NCBI RefSeq assembly: GCF_008831285.2
Contig: NC_045144.1
Coordinates: 25,125,716 to 25,189,715 of the forward strand
Reading direction: 5' to 3'
Length of the DNA: 64,000 nt
Source of the DNA: Nymphaea colorata
Taxonomy: Eukaryota > Streptophyta > Magnoliopsida > Nymphaeales > Nymphaeaceae
This document shows, one piece after another, positions 36,074 to 48,845 of this stretch (positions are counted from its first letter, which is position 1; each line of letters starts with the position of its first letter). The notes beneath the pieces were generated by a model. That model was not told the origin of the DNA. It did not search any database and saw only the letters and a program-made list of their open reading frames with translations. The translations under genes and the position numbers were made by a program.

Positions 36074-37964
36074 TTTTTCCCCTCCTTAATGCCCTGTTTT
36101 CTCTCTTCCCCTCTCTCTCTCTCTTACTCTGTGTGAGTTTGTTTTTTTCAATTTAATTTATTTATTATAATATTGCCAGATATTATTATTGTGTCTACAT
36201 AGAAAGTGCTGGAAACCAAGAATAATCCCCTCTGAAAATGGTCTCTTGGAACTTGAATCTCTCTCTCTCTCTCTCTCTCTCTCTACATTTCTTTCTTTCT
36301 CTCTCTCCCCATCTGGGCTTGTTTGATCATTTCTCTTGATTTTAGTGAGAGAGAAGATGTGAAACAGTGTTGTATCTTTTAGGGAAGTTTGGTTCAATCT
36401 GAACCGCAGATTTGTAAGATTTTGTGTGGGATGTGATAATCCTCCTTTTCTCACTTTTGTGCTTTTTCTTGAGAATTGCTTGGTGTTTTGTGTGTACAGT
36501 TTTGTTTGGAAGTTATCAAGAAATCTAGTGCTTTGTTGTTCGCATCATTGCTTGTCCCCAAGTGTTTGAATTCGAAAAGAAAATGAAAGGAAAGAAAGAA
36601 CACTTCAGAAGATCATGGTGCACTTCCAAGACATGGAAATCACGATCTTCTTCACGATCTTGAAAGATCAGGAACTTCCTTGTTTTCACAGTGGATCATG
36701 GATGGTCCGGACTCTGATCAAATATGGATCCAAGAACCGGATTCATATGGATCTTGGTCCAGGCCTGGAAGCTGGGGGTCAGGGCTCTGAAGCACTGGCT
36801 TGGTCAGGTTGCCCTGCTCTGATCTGCAAGTGGCTTCTGTCACAAAAACCTGGTCTTCAGTGGTCCATCAAAATTTTCTGATTTTTTTGGGCCTTTGTAA
36901 TTCATTTACATGATATATTAGTTCTTTCCTTGACTTTTAACAATTGGAATTTGTAAGAAATTTATTTATTTTTTATTTTAACAATATTTTTGCATTTATT
37001 TGTTTTAGTTTTTAGTTTTTTTTTTTCCTACTGAAACTTTTGTGTCATTTGATTCCAAAAAAGTATAGAGGGTAGTTTGAAAAGTCCATCTCTGAGATAT
37101 TTGCACTTTCATTATCTTTTCGTTGGTTTCAAACAACTTTACCATAGTCCTCTAGTGCCGCTAGTTCAGCTTTTGAAAAGGCTTCTGTATTCTCTTTAAT
37201 TTCAAGATAATTTATGCAATTTCTTTAAACTAAAAAAAAAAACTTTAAAGGGAAAATGACATGAACGCTAGTACGGAATGTTTGATGTAAGCTTGTATAT
37301 AATGTGTGTAAAAAAAAAGAAAAAAAGTTTTTCTTTCATCTTGGAAGCCAATATATTGAAAATGATTCAAGAAATGAGCATAATTCTAATACATAGCAAT
37401 ATGAACATGCCATATCTAAGCTTTCATTTCTCCATGAAATGGATCGTGAACATGCTTGCAAGCTTTGGCCATTGGTGAAGGCGGCCCTGTTGTTTCAAGT
37501 CAAAGTTATTTGGTAGTTCCTAATTATAATCAGATGATATGGTCATATTCAATTGAACCTTATTCGAGAAGAGAAAATGACTACAGATATATAAGATATT
37601 TCCCCCATGAGTGGGAAAAGCCACTATAAGCCCGCTTTCGGTGCCTCGAGATACCATCTCCACTACGGTTCAAGACGACTTTCTCTTTGCAATATAGAAA
37701 GTTGATGCCCATAACATTTGAAATAGAGACTGACCACCTACCAGCTCTGTCCCAAGCTACTGAGGCAACCCTTTTGAGGACAACACAAGAATCGAACTAT
37801 ATGTGTTTACAAATACATATGGTCTTCAAAGAAGATCATACAAGAATCAATTGTGTCGGCACGGTGAGCTAGCCTCGACTCTATGAATAAAGTTGGTTGA
37901 TGGGCAATTGGTAACAATAAGGCTGCATACAATTGATTTCAGCTGGGCCGGTGACCTAAATAAA
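36074..37964. other. 3' flank of the LRR gene and intergenic DNA
   Basis: A (CT)n tract at 36259-36284 may lie in the 3' UTR. 36680-36800 has GGATC/GATCC words of hAT type. No gene was seen. Confidence 0.4.
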
Positions 37965-38107
37965 GGAGTTGTTTGATAGCATTGACACTCTCCCGAATGT
38001 TAAACCATATTCATGGAATATTAGTTCTAGTATTTTATGAATATATCTTAATCTTTGAGGCAGATTCATGGAATGCTTACAGAGAATCACTGTTACCAAA
38101 CAACCCC
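37965..38107. mobile_element. Small Tourist-like MITE, 143 bp
   Basis: Inverted ends GGAGTTGTTTGATAGCA and TGTTACCAAACAACCCC, preceded and followed by AAA. Ends starting GGG(G)TTGTTTG are usual for PIF/Harbinger MITEs; the 3-bp flank is not diagnostic because it is simple sequence. Confidence 0.5.
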
Positions 38108-38331
38108 AAAAGGATTAGATCTAGCTAGCTAGCTAGCCAATGTCGTAAAGTGGTTAGATCTAAACAAATTACTAGAACCAAGGGTTTAGAACCAGATGTA
38201 TTGTCATCTGTATGTTTTTTCTTGAAATTCATTCCTGACCTTTGGCAAATCCAATTGTCTTATTGTTAATAATAAACTCATTCCTGTCTTTTGCGCTCAA
38301 GTGTTTCCAATTAGCATTTTGGAGTTTGAAC

Positions 38332-38701
38332 CATAGTCACAAAAAACACATTTTTTCAAGAAAAAAAATCTGATAAATTAACTAGCCCTTTAAGACTTAA
38401 AAAAGCACATTTTTTTGAAAAAAATGTTAAAAACGGAAAAACACGTTTTTTTGCATTTTTCCAGTTTTTTTTGTTTTTTAATGTCAAACGGCTTTTTCTC
38501 ATTTTCTAATTTTTATTTGTTGTAAATCTACTTATATTATTAGTTTCTCACTTATTTTACTTGTCTTCATTTATAGATTTTTAATTTTTTTAAAAAAATT
38601 ACCATATTTTTCTTGTTTTTTTTTCCTTCTTTTCAAGCTCGTTGTAATATACCTGAGAAAGACCTCACCGTTTAAAACTTGGGGACATTATTTGGACTAT
38701 G
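38332..38701. mobile_element. Non-autonomous hAT element with perfect 8-bp target duplication
   Basis: GTTTGAAC lies at 38324-38331 and 38702-38709. The element starts CATAGTCACAAAAAACAC and ends TTTGGACTATG. The interior is A- and T-runs without coding potential. Ends resemble those at 7172-7518 and 40262-40560. Confidence 0.75.
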
Positions 38702-39059
38702 GTTTGAACCATCAATACAAATTCTTTTTCTTCAAGTGAATGAAAAAGAGAGGAAGAAATGTGCTATTAGATTCACAGACAATACTTTTTACATGACATA
38801 AACTCATTAAGTTGCTGATCATATATAGTTAGATAATGAATGAATGGATATCTCATCTGCCTCCAATGTACCTTAAAAGTGTAAAGTCAAGGATGAATTT
38901 TTCCTACCACAGTGAGGCAGGGAGGGATGGGGAAAAATCCTGCTGCAACCACAAGTCTTTCTTTCTGTCAAAGTGTGGGGTTAGGCAGAGCCTCATACAG
39001 CCCTAAAATTGACCCTAAAAAGATTTTTGAAAGTATCTTGACCCAATTATAGTTGTATA

Positions 39060-39437
39060 ACGAGTCGAACCAACTTGAGCACTCGAACCCACTTGGTTAG
39101 GCTCAACTCGTGTTCGACTCGGCTGTAAATGCGTCGTGCTCGAGCTTAACTGAAAGCTTGAGCTTATAAATGAGTCGAGCTGAAGTCACATAATCTCGAC
39201 TTGATTAACCTCAAGTGTGCCTGTTAATCTAGGTTATATATATATGTGTGTGTGTATTTCAATCTTAAATCCATAGAAAGAGATCAAGTCAAACAGGGAG
39301 TTGGTTAACGAGACTTGAAGGGGACTTGCTCTATTAAGTCGAGTCTGAGCTGACCTTGTACAGCTCGACTCAAGCTCTAGTGCAGAAATATATGAGTTGA
39401 GTCGAGTTGAGCTTGATTCGGCTCATGCACAGCCCTA
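39060..39437. mobile_element. GAGCTCGAG-family hAT-like element, partial
   Basis: Ends GGCTCATGCACAGCCCTAG, the right terminus of the family, with internal GAGTCGAG and CTCGACT words. The left terminus is missing. Confidence 0.5.
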
Positions 39438-40261
39438 GAATGAATCCAGCTGTATATCTTTTTCTTACCCCAAGTGAAAAGAGTGAAAGAGAGAGAGAGA
39501 GAGAGAGAATGAAAAAAAAAAAAAAACTTTACTGAATCTCATAAAATTGACAAATAAAATACATATAGTGAAAGTATTTTAGTTTTTTTTTTATAAATTT
39601 ATTTTCTTGTTCCCAATTCTAAGTCAAGCTGACAAAATAAAACACCAAAGCCTCTCCAAAGTTGCTTGATGTTTCTCCCAAGTGTGGTTTCTTGGTGTTA
39701 GAAATGGCAAAAGAAAGATTGATCAAAGTTTAAAACTGGGAGTATAGACTGTTTTAGTATCACAAAATTTGGCATAATATCTTTAAAGGTGATCTGATCC
39801 TGTGTAGATTTAGATACAGATTGCTCTGAAATCCAAATCTGTTCTCAATTCCTTTACTGGCTTTGCCTTGTTGACAGTCGAACGTGTTTCAGCACTCATT
39901 TGGATCTGAATCGATTCAAACCTGCACCGACCCATCATCTGATTCGGTACAAATCCTGCCAGGCTTCTACTCAAATCATTCTGCATTACCTTCTTGTTGT
40001 GTTTAGGCATTAAAAAAATTAGTTTAGTTGCAGATAATGTTCTGATTTTGATTTGGTCCTGTTGTATAGACACAGATCCAAATCCATACATAATTCCGAC
40101 ACTGAGAGTTGAGCACTAATTCAACATTCGGATCTGGTCCGAAATGCTGGGCCGGTTTGAACCTTGATCGTCTTATTCCTAGTTTATGGTTATCAAAATA
40201 TGAGAAAGACATTACCTCAATCAAAAGCAAATTGGACAAAATATGTCCGTTCTTTCAAAAG

Positions 40262-40560
40262 CATGGTCACAAATAATATTTCGGAGTTTTAAACGACGAA
40301 GTTTTTCTTGGGTAAAATAAGGTGGGCTTGAAAAATACAAGGAAAATGGTATTTTTAAAAAATTTAAAAAAAAAAGAAAAAAAAAAGAAAGAAATAAAAT
40401 AAGTGAGAAAATAATAACACAAACATCAAAACATAAATAGACTTGTAACAAATAAAAATGAAAAAAAATTGTTTGGCATTAAAAACGTGTTTTTTTAATT
40501 TTAAATGGTATTTCATTTTCTTGCTTTTTTTTTTTAAATAATGCATTTTTTGTGACTATG
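40262..40560. mobile_element. TCACAAA family hAT-like element
   Basis: Starts CATGGTCACAAATAATATT and ends GCATTTTTTGTGACTATG, inverted ends of the same family as 38332-38701. The flanking octamers do not match, so the ends or the insertion site have decayed. Confidence 0.5.
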
Positions 40561-40603
40561 CTTTAGACCCAAATAGGATGAGCATGATCTCACTGCCCAT
40601 AAA

Positions 40604-40776
40604 CATGAGCCGAGCCAAAAAATTTCATAAGGCGGACCGAATTAAACTTTTTAAATTTTTACTAAAGTCAAAATATCATTTTTTTCAAAAAAATTTATAA
40701 AACAAGTGAAATTTTTTAAAAAAAAAAAGTAAGTGGGGCCAAGGCCTATGCAAGTCCTACCTTGGCTCCACCTTTG
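40604..40776 (-). mobile_element. CAGGGGCGGAGC-family hAT-like MITE (inverted)
   Basis: The reverse complement reads CAAAGGTGGAGCCAAGG, matching the left end at 31786. The flanks CCCATAAA (40596-40603) and CCGGTAAA (40777-40784) agree at 6 of 8 positions. Confidence 0.5.
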
Positions 40777-41878
40777 CCGGTAAAGTCTGAAGTATCTCTC
40801 TTTTCCCTGAAGATTACAACACAGAAAGTTGAAATCATGAGAGTTTGAGAAAATTGAAGTCATAAGAGTTTGAAACGAAGATTAACTGCCTACCGGCGCG
40901 AACCGCGCTAACCATTGTGTCAATCCCCTCATCAACAACTAGTCCGAGAAAGGTTAATCAAGTTACAGCCCTAGGCCTAAACTGGGCCCGCTCATATTCA
41001 GTTGACCCATGTCAGACTTTGCCTCACGGTCAACGTTGATTGGGTTAGGTCAACCTAACAACCTAACAGGTCAATCACTCAGCCGTCTAAGCAATGTGAC
41101 ACGCCCTTTCTAGTCAATTTGCTTTGTCAATTCAATTGTATTTTGTATTGATCTTAATTTGAGTGTTCAACTTTTGACCATCTTCAACTCTAATGTCTCA
41201 GCAATCAAGGTGGATAACCTCTTATTAGTTGGTTTCATGAATTTTGGGTATTAGGTAGACGGCAAATCAGAGAAATTTAGAATTTTTTTCGAAAATAAGA
41301 AGATTTTCTCTAAGTTTCTTGAAGATTAATTCTTCACCTTAATCATGTATTATCAGCTGATATTATTAAAAAATATCAACGTCTTACGGTAAACACTTCT
41401 TAAGTACGATATTCTTTTGGAAAAACTAGAAATTATGATATTTCAATACTTTGAGATATTGGTAAATTGCCACATATACAATAACCAGACCCATTAAAAT
41501 TCAACATTGCAGTGTTTTCTTTTTTTTTTAGTCTATCCTTATAAATATGATATTAAGAGTGATTAGATGGGGAAAATGTATTCATTTAGTCATTTTTTTA
41601 ATTTACTAATGGTTTTCTAATTATCAAAAAATGAACTGCTCATATAATATCAAAATTTTGATAGTAGAAAAATCAAACTTTAAAAAAAATAATAATAATT
41701 TGAACTAAAACATGGCCTACATTAAGTTTATCAAAAGGACAGTTGCAAAAATATTGAGTAAGTATGTTTAAGTATGCTTATGTGAAGCATTCATTTTTTA
41801 ACCCAATATTGCTACTAGAAATAGGTATTTCTTTTCAATTCTTTAATCATATAAACAATTTTCTACTGCAGTTCCATA

Positions 41879-42654
41879 TTTGATAGCCTCAGATTTGAGA
41901 TCTTCTACACCTGAGAACCATGGATTTAAGATCACAATTAGACTCTCTTCTAGGGCTGTTCAACAAGTCGACCCAATTCAAGCTCGACTCAAACCCGCTC
42001 GATAATCTTGACAGGTTTATTAAACGAGTCGAGTTTGAGTTAAGAAATGAACTCGACAACCCAAACGAGTCGAGCTCGTGTTAAGTGGGCTCGGCTCGTT
42101 AAATTCAGTTAAGCTCGAGAAAGGAAATATATAAAATGTGCCTCATAAAGTTATCAAAAAGAGTAGATTGCTCAAATGGTTATACATGTGACTAGTATTT
42201 TGGAGGTTTCATGTTTAATTTTATATGTTGCCCCTTTAAAAAATAATTTTTTTAATGAAATGCTTGATTTGGCTCAAGCCAATCTTCGCCTCGAGCTTAA
42301 CCGAGTTGAAATCGAGCCGAGTTTTTGTCTTAAGAACTCAAACTAGAGCTTGAGCTAATGAAACAAACTCGAGTCGAGCTTGAGCCGAGTTCAAGTTCCG
42401 TTCAAACCAAACGAGCCGAGTTCGAGCTGGTTTAACTCGGCTTGAACTCGCTCATGAACAGCCCTACTCTCTTCCCTCCTATCTTAAATCTGATGTTTTC
42501 TCAATGCAAAGAAGTAAACTAAGTGTGGACCATTTGTTTGACCTAAGATCCTTGGTTTGATAAACCATGGATCCTATCACGGATCTTTTCCTAAGTCACA
42601 TCATATCCACATTAAATCCATGAATTTCAAATCTGACCTACCAATGCGCCCGTA
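41879..42654. mobile_element. GGCGTTTGATTA MITE family copy split by a hAT element
   Basis: The outer sequences (41879-41950 and 42475-42654) read together as the reverse complement of the element at 19208: GATTTAAGATAG, ATCCATGGTT and ATGCGCCCGTAATG correspond in order. The hAT element at 41951-42466 sits inside. Confidence 0.55.
41951..42466. mobile_element. GAGCTCGAG-family hAT element, 516 bp, perfect target duplication
   Basis: Starts TAGGGCTGTTCAACAAG and ends CTCATGAACAGCCCTA, inverted termini. CTCTCTTC is duplicated exactly at 41943-41950 and 42467-42474. Subterminal GAGTCGAG/CTCGACTC words are dense at both ends. No transposase is encoded. Confidence 0.85.
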
Positions 42655-44714
42655 ATGTTTTTTACTTATTTTCTCAACTTCATTTTTCAGACTTGAGGAA
42701 GAACCCAACTTTTAAGATCTTCAATCCAATAATCAATTTGAATTGACTTGACGATAATGACGACTCTTTGATTCTTTTGGAAAATGATGCAGTCAAAGTG
42801 CAACACTAATTTAGTAGAAACATGGATAATAGTTTGCATTCAGGCGATGTATTGGATCGGACCGACCGATTCAATATCATATGAGACCCGGATTCATAGT
42901 TAATCAAATATGATTAATTTATAATGGATTAATTTCGGCTTGATTTATAATTTAAATGAGAAACGATTTGGAGTTGCATAATATAATCTGATGTGTAAGT
43001 GTTTAACCATAAAAATTATTCCTGTATGATTTCGGAGCAGGTTATAATAGAAGGGCATAAATGGTATGGGTCAAAAAAATGCCCGTAAAAATTAAAATAA
43101 CCAAACGTTAGTGGAGTTTAAATGTGGAACTCAGTTTTCTTTCTTCTAGCATTAAAAAAAAACAAGGCCCCCTTTTTATAATTTTTTTTTTCAGGAATAC
43201 CCACACTTTCCGTAAAAAGTGCCGAATAAAGATTTTGAACGAATTTTTTGTTAACTTAAGAACAAAAAATATTGGCCGAAAATTATAAGAATGAAAATTA
43301 GTGGTAGATGGTACTATTTACAAAATATCGCAGCTAAAGGTTCTTTCTCTTTCAAATTAACGAAAATTCATTTCAAGCTTTTGTTTGACAGTTGTTACTG
43401 AAAGTTTATCTCTTTTTATAAAAAAGAGTCGTTTTTTTCCTGATTATGAGCAGAAGATAAGCCTGAAAATGAAAATTCCTTATGGAAAACTTTTTCAATT
43501 CCAGGAAAAAAAATATAAACTTTTTTTGCTTTAGTTTTATAAAAGTTTTTAAAACTAAATCTGCTTGGGTCAAGTGGGATCAGGTTGCTTTACTTATTCC
43601 AGCCTCAAGCCTGGCTCCACCTCCGGTCATACTTGGGCTCCATGTTTTCAGCACAAGGCTCGGCTCGAACCCGGCCCCAGCTCAGTCAAACCCTGGCCCA
43701 TGTTCTCGGCAAAAAAGGCTGCGTTCAATTATGCACCCGGCCTGAGCTCAGTGCATCAAACCCAGCATAATTTTGACTTTCATAAATACAATTTAGTGAT
43801 ATCTAAACCATACTCACGTGTAAAAAAATCATTAGTTTCAATTTCTTTTCCCAACCATCCTAAATCAAATTCACATCCAAATTGAGTACCTTCTAAAATT
43901 CCAACGATTAATAGCAGTGCACTATATATGTAGTTTATAAAATATCAAGATTATTTATTGATTTATACATTTTTTAACACGATATATGGATAATTTTATA
44001 CAAAGTTATTTAGATGTGAGTTAGTAATTATATAAAAAATATAGCTGCCGACAATGACTTGATCATTTATAAAAGTTCATTAATTTAACTAGTAGAACCA
44101 AATAATGAAATTGTAATGCCATATAAGTAAGAGCGTCTAAATTTTACTAAGTGTCTTTGTAAAATGATCAAGAAAATTAAATGCAGTATATTTTGGCGTC
44201 CATGATCCTTGCTTCTGCCTTTTAGTATTTAAGATAATTATTAGAAGAGAGGAAACTTGAGCCAGCATTGCTTCGAATTTCCAAGAGAGAAAACAAATGG
44301 GAACACGAATGGTAGATCTCGAGAGAATAGGACCGGAACTGCAAATATTTTGTAGCTTCTCTTCATTCGCTCTCCTTATTATAATACCAACAAAAGATCT
44401 TCGATCGTTTGTGACAGATCTCCTGTTCCTCTTCGGCCCTTCCTGTTTCTCGGTATTGACAGCACCAACCCGGTGAAAACTTGTCGGTCCCTCTCTCTCT
44501 CTCTCGATCTCTCTCTTTAAACTTGGTGGGGGCGGTGGATCTGCTGCCCTTTCACACACCACCGTCATCAAATCGATAGTTGAGAAGCCACACGCGTTTT
44601 CCTTGACGCGAGAAAGAAGAAGCATGTGGTGTGCTTCGAGAGATTGGTGAGATCTAGCTTTTGAAGTAGTGTGTTGCCTGTGTTAGTTGCTTTCCTTCTT
44701 AATTCAGAGAAGAT
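42655..44714. other. Intergenic, repeat debris and DUF1068 promoter region
   Basis: 43560-43760 is a GC-richer patch with AGGCTCGGCTC and CCCGG words like a decayed hAT terminus. 44488-44515 is a (CT)n tract probably in the 5' leader of the DUF1068 gene. No other gene was seen. Confidence 0.4.
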
Positions 44715-47700
44715 ATGGCGAGACAGCAAGTTTCCTGCAACCCCAACCTCTTGAAATCGTTGGTGGTGCTGTTGGGGTTCTGCCTTACCGCCTACATCTT
44801 GGGTCCTCCTCTTTACTGGCACCTGGCGGAGGGATTCGTTGCTCTCTCCCGAACTTCTTGCGCTCCCTGCGTCTGTGATTGTGCCTATGAGCCCATACTT
44901 TCCCTTCCCGCAGGTTAATGTTCCTTCAATTATGGTTTTTTGGTTTCTGTCGATAATCTCTCTATCTTCCTTGGTTTGATTGCTTTGATTTGGATGTTGA
45001 AGGATTGAGATCTGAGTGACGAATATATGTGTTTAGATCCGTTTCTTTTTATTCTGATTTAATTGGTCTTGTAAATTGGTGGTGCATCTCCTTTTCCTGT
45101 TTTTTTTTTTTCTGTACTTTCGTTTGTAAACATTCGATTGAAGTTTCGTCTGTTGCAGAGGGCTGGTTCTGATGTTGCATTTGCTATCTCTGTGACATTG
45201 GTCAGCAGTTACTGAAAACGGCTTTTCGGGTTTCTCTTTAGTTTCTTTACTGATCCCGATGATCTTACGGATTGGCGGTGATTCATTTTTCAGTTGCAAA
45301 ATTAGTGATGAAACTAGCTTTAACATGCCGGGACGACTAGTGATATTGATCAAGTCCTAATTATTTCCTACTATGTCTACCTCCTACCAAAGCTACTTAG
45401 AACTCTATATTTTCAAGTAGTTTGGTGGTAACCTTGTTAATAAATTGTTCATCTCTCATATTTGAATCACTATATAGTGATTTTCATCCTTTAGGAACTT
45501 TTCAGCGTTTGACATCCCCAATTTTCTGATTCTTTCAAGATACTGGCATGGTCAAGATATATGGGAAATTGATCCTCTATCTTGCGTACCATACAGAAAT
45601 AGTGTTCTTGATAGTATTGGTGAAACTTACAAGATTGCAAGGTATCCATCATATGTCTAGTCGAAGATTGTCAGTGCTGCAAATTCTGTTCCTTTACTTT
45701 GGTGGCAATTTCTGAACATTGTCCTAAATGAGGACAGGATAGAGCTGTAGCACACCAACAAGCATGGAAAAACACAATTTAATCCTTGGTCTTTGTCATT
45801 TCCAAACAAACATGTCATGTATGAGCTTACTGATAGATCTTAAAGACACTATAGCTTTGACACATCCAGCATTTTGAAATAACTGCTTATAGAATCTCAC
45901 TCCCAACTCACATCTGCACTATCCTGGGATGGCTTAGGATTTATTTAGCAGCAATTGTCATGGGTAAAGGCTGCCCCCTATTTTCGGTTATATTACGTTG
46001 GTTTAAAATGGCGGGATTTCTGGTAGTTATTGCAGTAGGTCATGATAGCAAGGAAGAAAGTGGAAGCTTCCCTTGGTCCTCCTTTATTTTCACTTATTCA
46101 ATTCTATGGATGTTGTCCTTTATATCTATTTCCACTTTTGTCTCCACGAGCTCTTCATGCTCTGGTTTCTTGTAAAGAAGAATGTCATCACAGTTATTTT
46201 TTGTAGTTTCCCTGGTTGTTCATTCATTCTGGAAATCTAGGGTACTTGAATACTAGCAGAAGGTTCTTATGTTTTTGAAAAGTTGACTGCACACTTTTAT
46301 CTTTTTAAGCATCTCCTGATATTTTTTGTATCAAATCTTGCTCAAAATCATCCAAAACCTTTATTTTTTTTTTCAGCAATTGGTAGTATGGTCAGGTAGC
46401 TGCATCCAAGATCAGGTAACCCATGTTTTTCTTAGTAGTGTGGCTTAGCTGTATGGACCCATCATAGTTTGCAGAACATCATTTGCCTAACAGCTTATCA
46501 TGGTGATCCGATAATGCAGACTACAAATATGTCACATTATTAATAAAAGAACTTCACAGATTCCACTTTTACATTCTTTGTCTAGTTCAATCTTCCTTTT
46601 CACTTGTAGGGGAATAATTTGATATCCTTTGCGTGAAACAGCTTCATATTATACATAATAGCCTGTTCACTTTTCTAGTTCTTTTTCTTGTGGCATTCTA
46701 TTAAGAATTCAATTCTTAGTAAGTATTGTCCTGCAGTTATTCCCTATACTAGTCTTATTTTTCCATGTTTATCTGGGGCTTGGTAGGTGAATGAGGATTC
46801 TTTCACAATTACATGTGGGTTGGTGTCAAATTTCTACCAAGTCTCTTGCCATGGCTGAGACTTTGTAACTAATTTAAATTGGCTTTTGTTCTTTTAGTTT
46901 GCGTTGACCATTATGTGTGGTAGAATTTTCTGTTTAAAAGTGTTTTCATGTGAATGTTACTGGATATAGGCATGCTTGGCTTAAAAGTTTTCCATTTGAA
47001 CTGTATGTCTTGATTGAAACTTTTAGGAAGGTTTTATTGCCATCAGAAACACTTACAAATGTTCTTGAATCGATTTTGTCTGGATTATTTTTCCACAACA
47101 GGAAGCACAAAATTCTCACAATTACATGCCTAACTGCCTAACACTAACCTTTCTTTCGAAGATATGATGATATCATTAAAATCCCGTGTCTTGCTACCCT
47201 GTACGGCCAATTAATTCCAATTTGCTTTCCAGAATGCAACCTGACAACCTTATAGTTCACTATCTAGACTCCTGGAGTCACTTAACAAGGAGATATAGTT
47301 TTCCCTCTGTAAGTCACTGAAGTTTTTGGGTTTTTGAATTGTATTCTCTTTCCCTGTCCCCTATCATCCACAGTACAGCAAGATCTGGAGAAATGTTACA
47401 TCAAATTATAGATGCATGGGTGATGATCCTGATTTGACAGACATGATCATGGCTAATCTACTGGAATGAGCTGCCATTTACTCTATTCTCAATTATGGGT
47501 TGGTGTTCAACTTGTGACACAATCTCGAGTCACAGTTAAAAACTTAATCTCTATAAATTGAAAATGTGCATTGTACTCAATTAGGTTGCTTGGAAGGTAA
47601 TCATTCTACGGCTTAAATATTGCGACGACTATGTACTGATTATGCCGGCAGATTTTCATGTATCTTATAACACCATCATCGTGTGAGGCTTTTGGTGGAT

Positions 47701-48845
47701 ACTTGTCTAGTGAAGCATCTGTTTTTTTCTCTATAAGTTGTTTTCCACGCTTATAACCCATTTTATTTCTGTTGATGCTATTATCTTGTCAATAACTTTG
47801 TTCATATTTTTTTCGACTCTCTGATTACTATATCATCTGCAATAATGTACTCGAACTAATGCATTATTTCAGAAGAAAGATATTGGAGAGTCCTTCTGTA
47901 GCTCCTTACGCTTGGTTGGCTTTCCTAATCAGTGAAAATGGCATTCCTTTGAACTGTGTTTTTCATTTTATTTTGCTGTGTATTATTTTACAATTCATTG
48001 CTAGGCACTTTCCTTGTTTCAAAGTTTGATTATATATTTCTTTTGCAGGTTTCAGCAATGCAACTTTTACAGGTAATACTTCTTTCTATTAGTTAGTGGC
48101 AACCGACACATCCATTTTAGTGGTAATCTTGAACTAGGATCATCATACACCAAATCAGACTTGAGCACAAAATATTGCCATCACGTAGGGTTTAACCGAC
48201 TTTTGAACCTTAATGCAGCACAGCCATTTTCTGTCAGAGTCTTGACCAGGAAGACCTTGTCCTATATGATGTGGGTCAGTCAGGACATTAATCAACCTTT
48301 TCTGGGAGCACCTTGAGCATGAGAACTCGTGCATATGCATAAGATATGGATCTTAATGCTTTCCCGACTGTCTGAGCATAGTCGAATTAGTTACCCATGC
48401 ACAAAATTTTCCTGTTTCATATCTCCTCTGCATTGTCCACTTGTCAGAAAACTTCATAAGTATCTGGTTCTGCTTGTAAGCAAACCATTTATAGTGACTT
48501 TTAACTCCTACTATCTTACTATTGCTCACAGACTGTGAAAAGAAAGATCCTGATGTAAGTGAAGAGATGGAGAAAAACTTTGTAGACCTCCTGTCAGAAG
48601 AATTGAAGTTACAAGAAGCTAATGCATTGGAAAACCAACAGCGAGCAGACATTGCTCTTCTTGAAGCTAAGAAGCTGGCATCCCAATATCAGAAAGAAGC
48701 AGATAAATGTAACTCAGGGATGGAGACATGTGAAGAAGCGAGGGAAAAAGCAGAGACTACCCTGGTTGCACAAAAGAAGCTAACAGAATTATGGGAACAA
48801 AGAGCTCGTCAAAAGGGATGGAAAGATGAGATGGCGAAATCCTAA
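44715..48845 (+). CDS. DUF1068 family protein (ELMO/NKS1-like Golgi membrane protein), 3 exons
   Basis: Coding exons are 44715-44913, 48049-48072 and 48532-48845. Splicing at GT-AG sites gives 178 codons plus TAA. The N terminus (MARQQVSCNPNLLKSLVVLL) leads into one membrane helix at about residues 14-32 (GFCLTAYILGPPLYW), then a Cys cluster (CAPCVCDC, about 49-56). The microexon encodes FSNATFT. The rest is a charged helix likely to form a coiled coil (EEMEKNFVDLLSEELKLQEA, YQKEADKCNSGMETCEEARE, ending RQKGWKDEMAKS). These are the signatures of the plant DUF1068 family. Arabidopsis members ELMO1 and NKS1/ELMO4 are Golgi proteins needed for pectin synthesis and cell adhesion; the same role here is inferred. 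Intron 1 is 3,135 bp and contains short spurious frames. A candidate AATAAA follows at 49317. Confidence 0.92.
48049..48072 (+). other. 24-nt microexon of the DUF1068 gene
   Basis: The segment lies between TTTTGCAG and GTAATAC. It keeps the frame only when joined to both neighbours, splitting codons at each junction (G+GT gives Gly, G+AC gives Asp). It supplies FSNATFT between the Cys cluster and the coiled coil. A gene finder could miss it and would then lose the frame-consistent junction. Confidence 0.85.
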
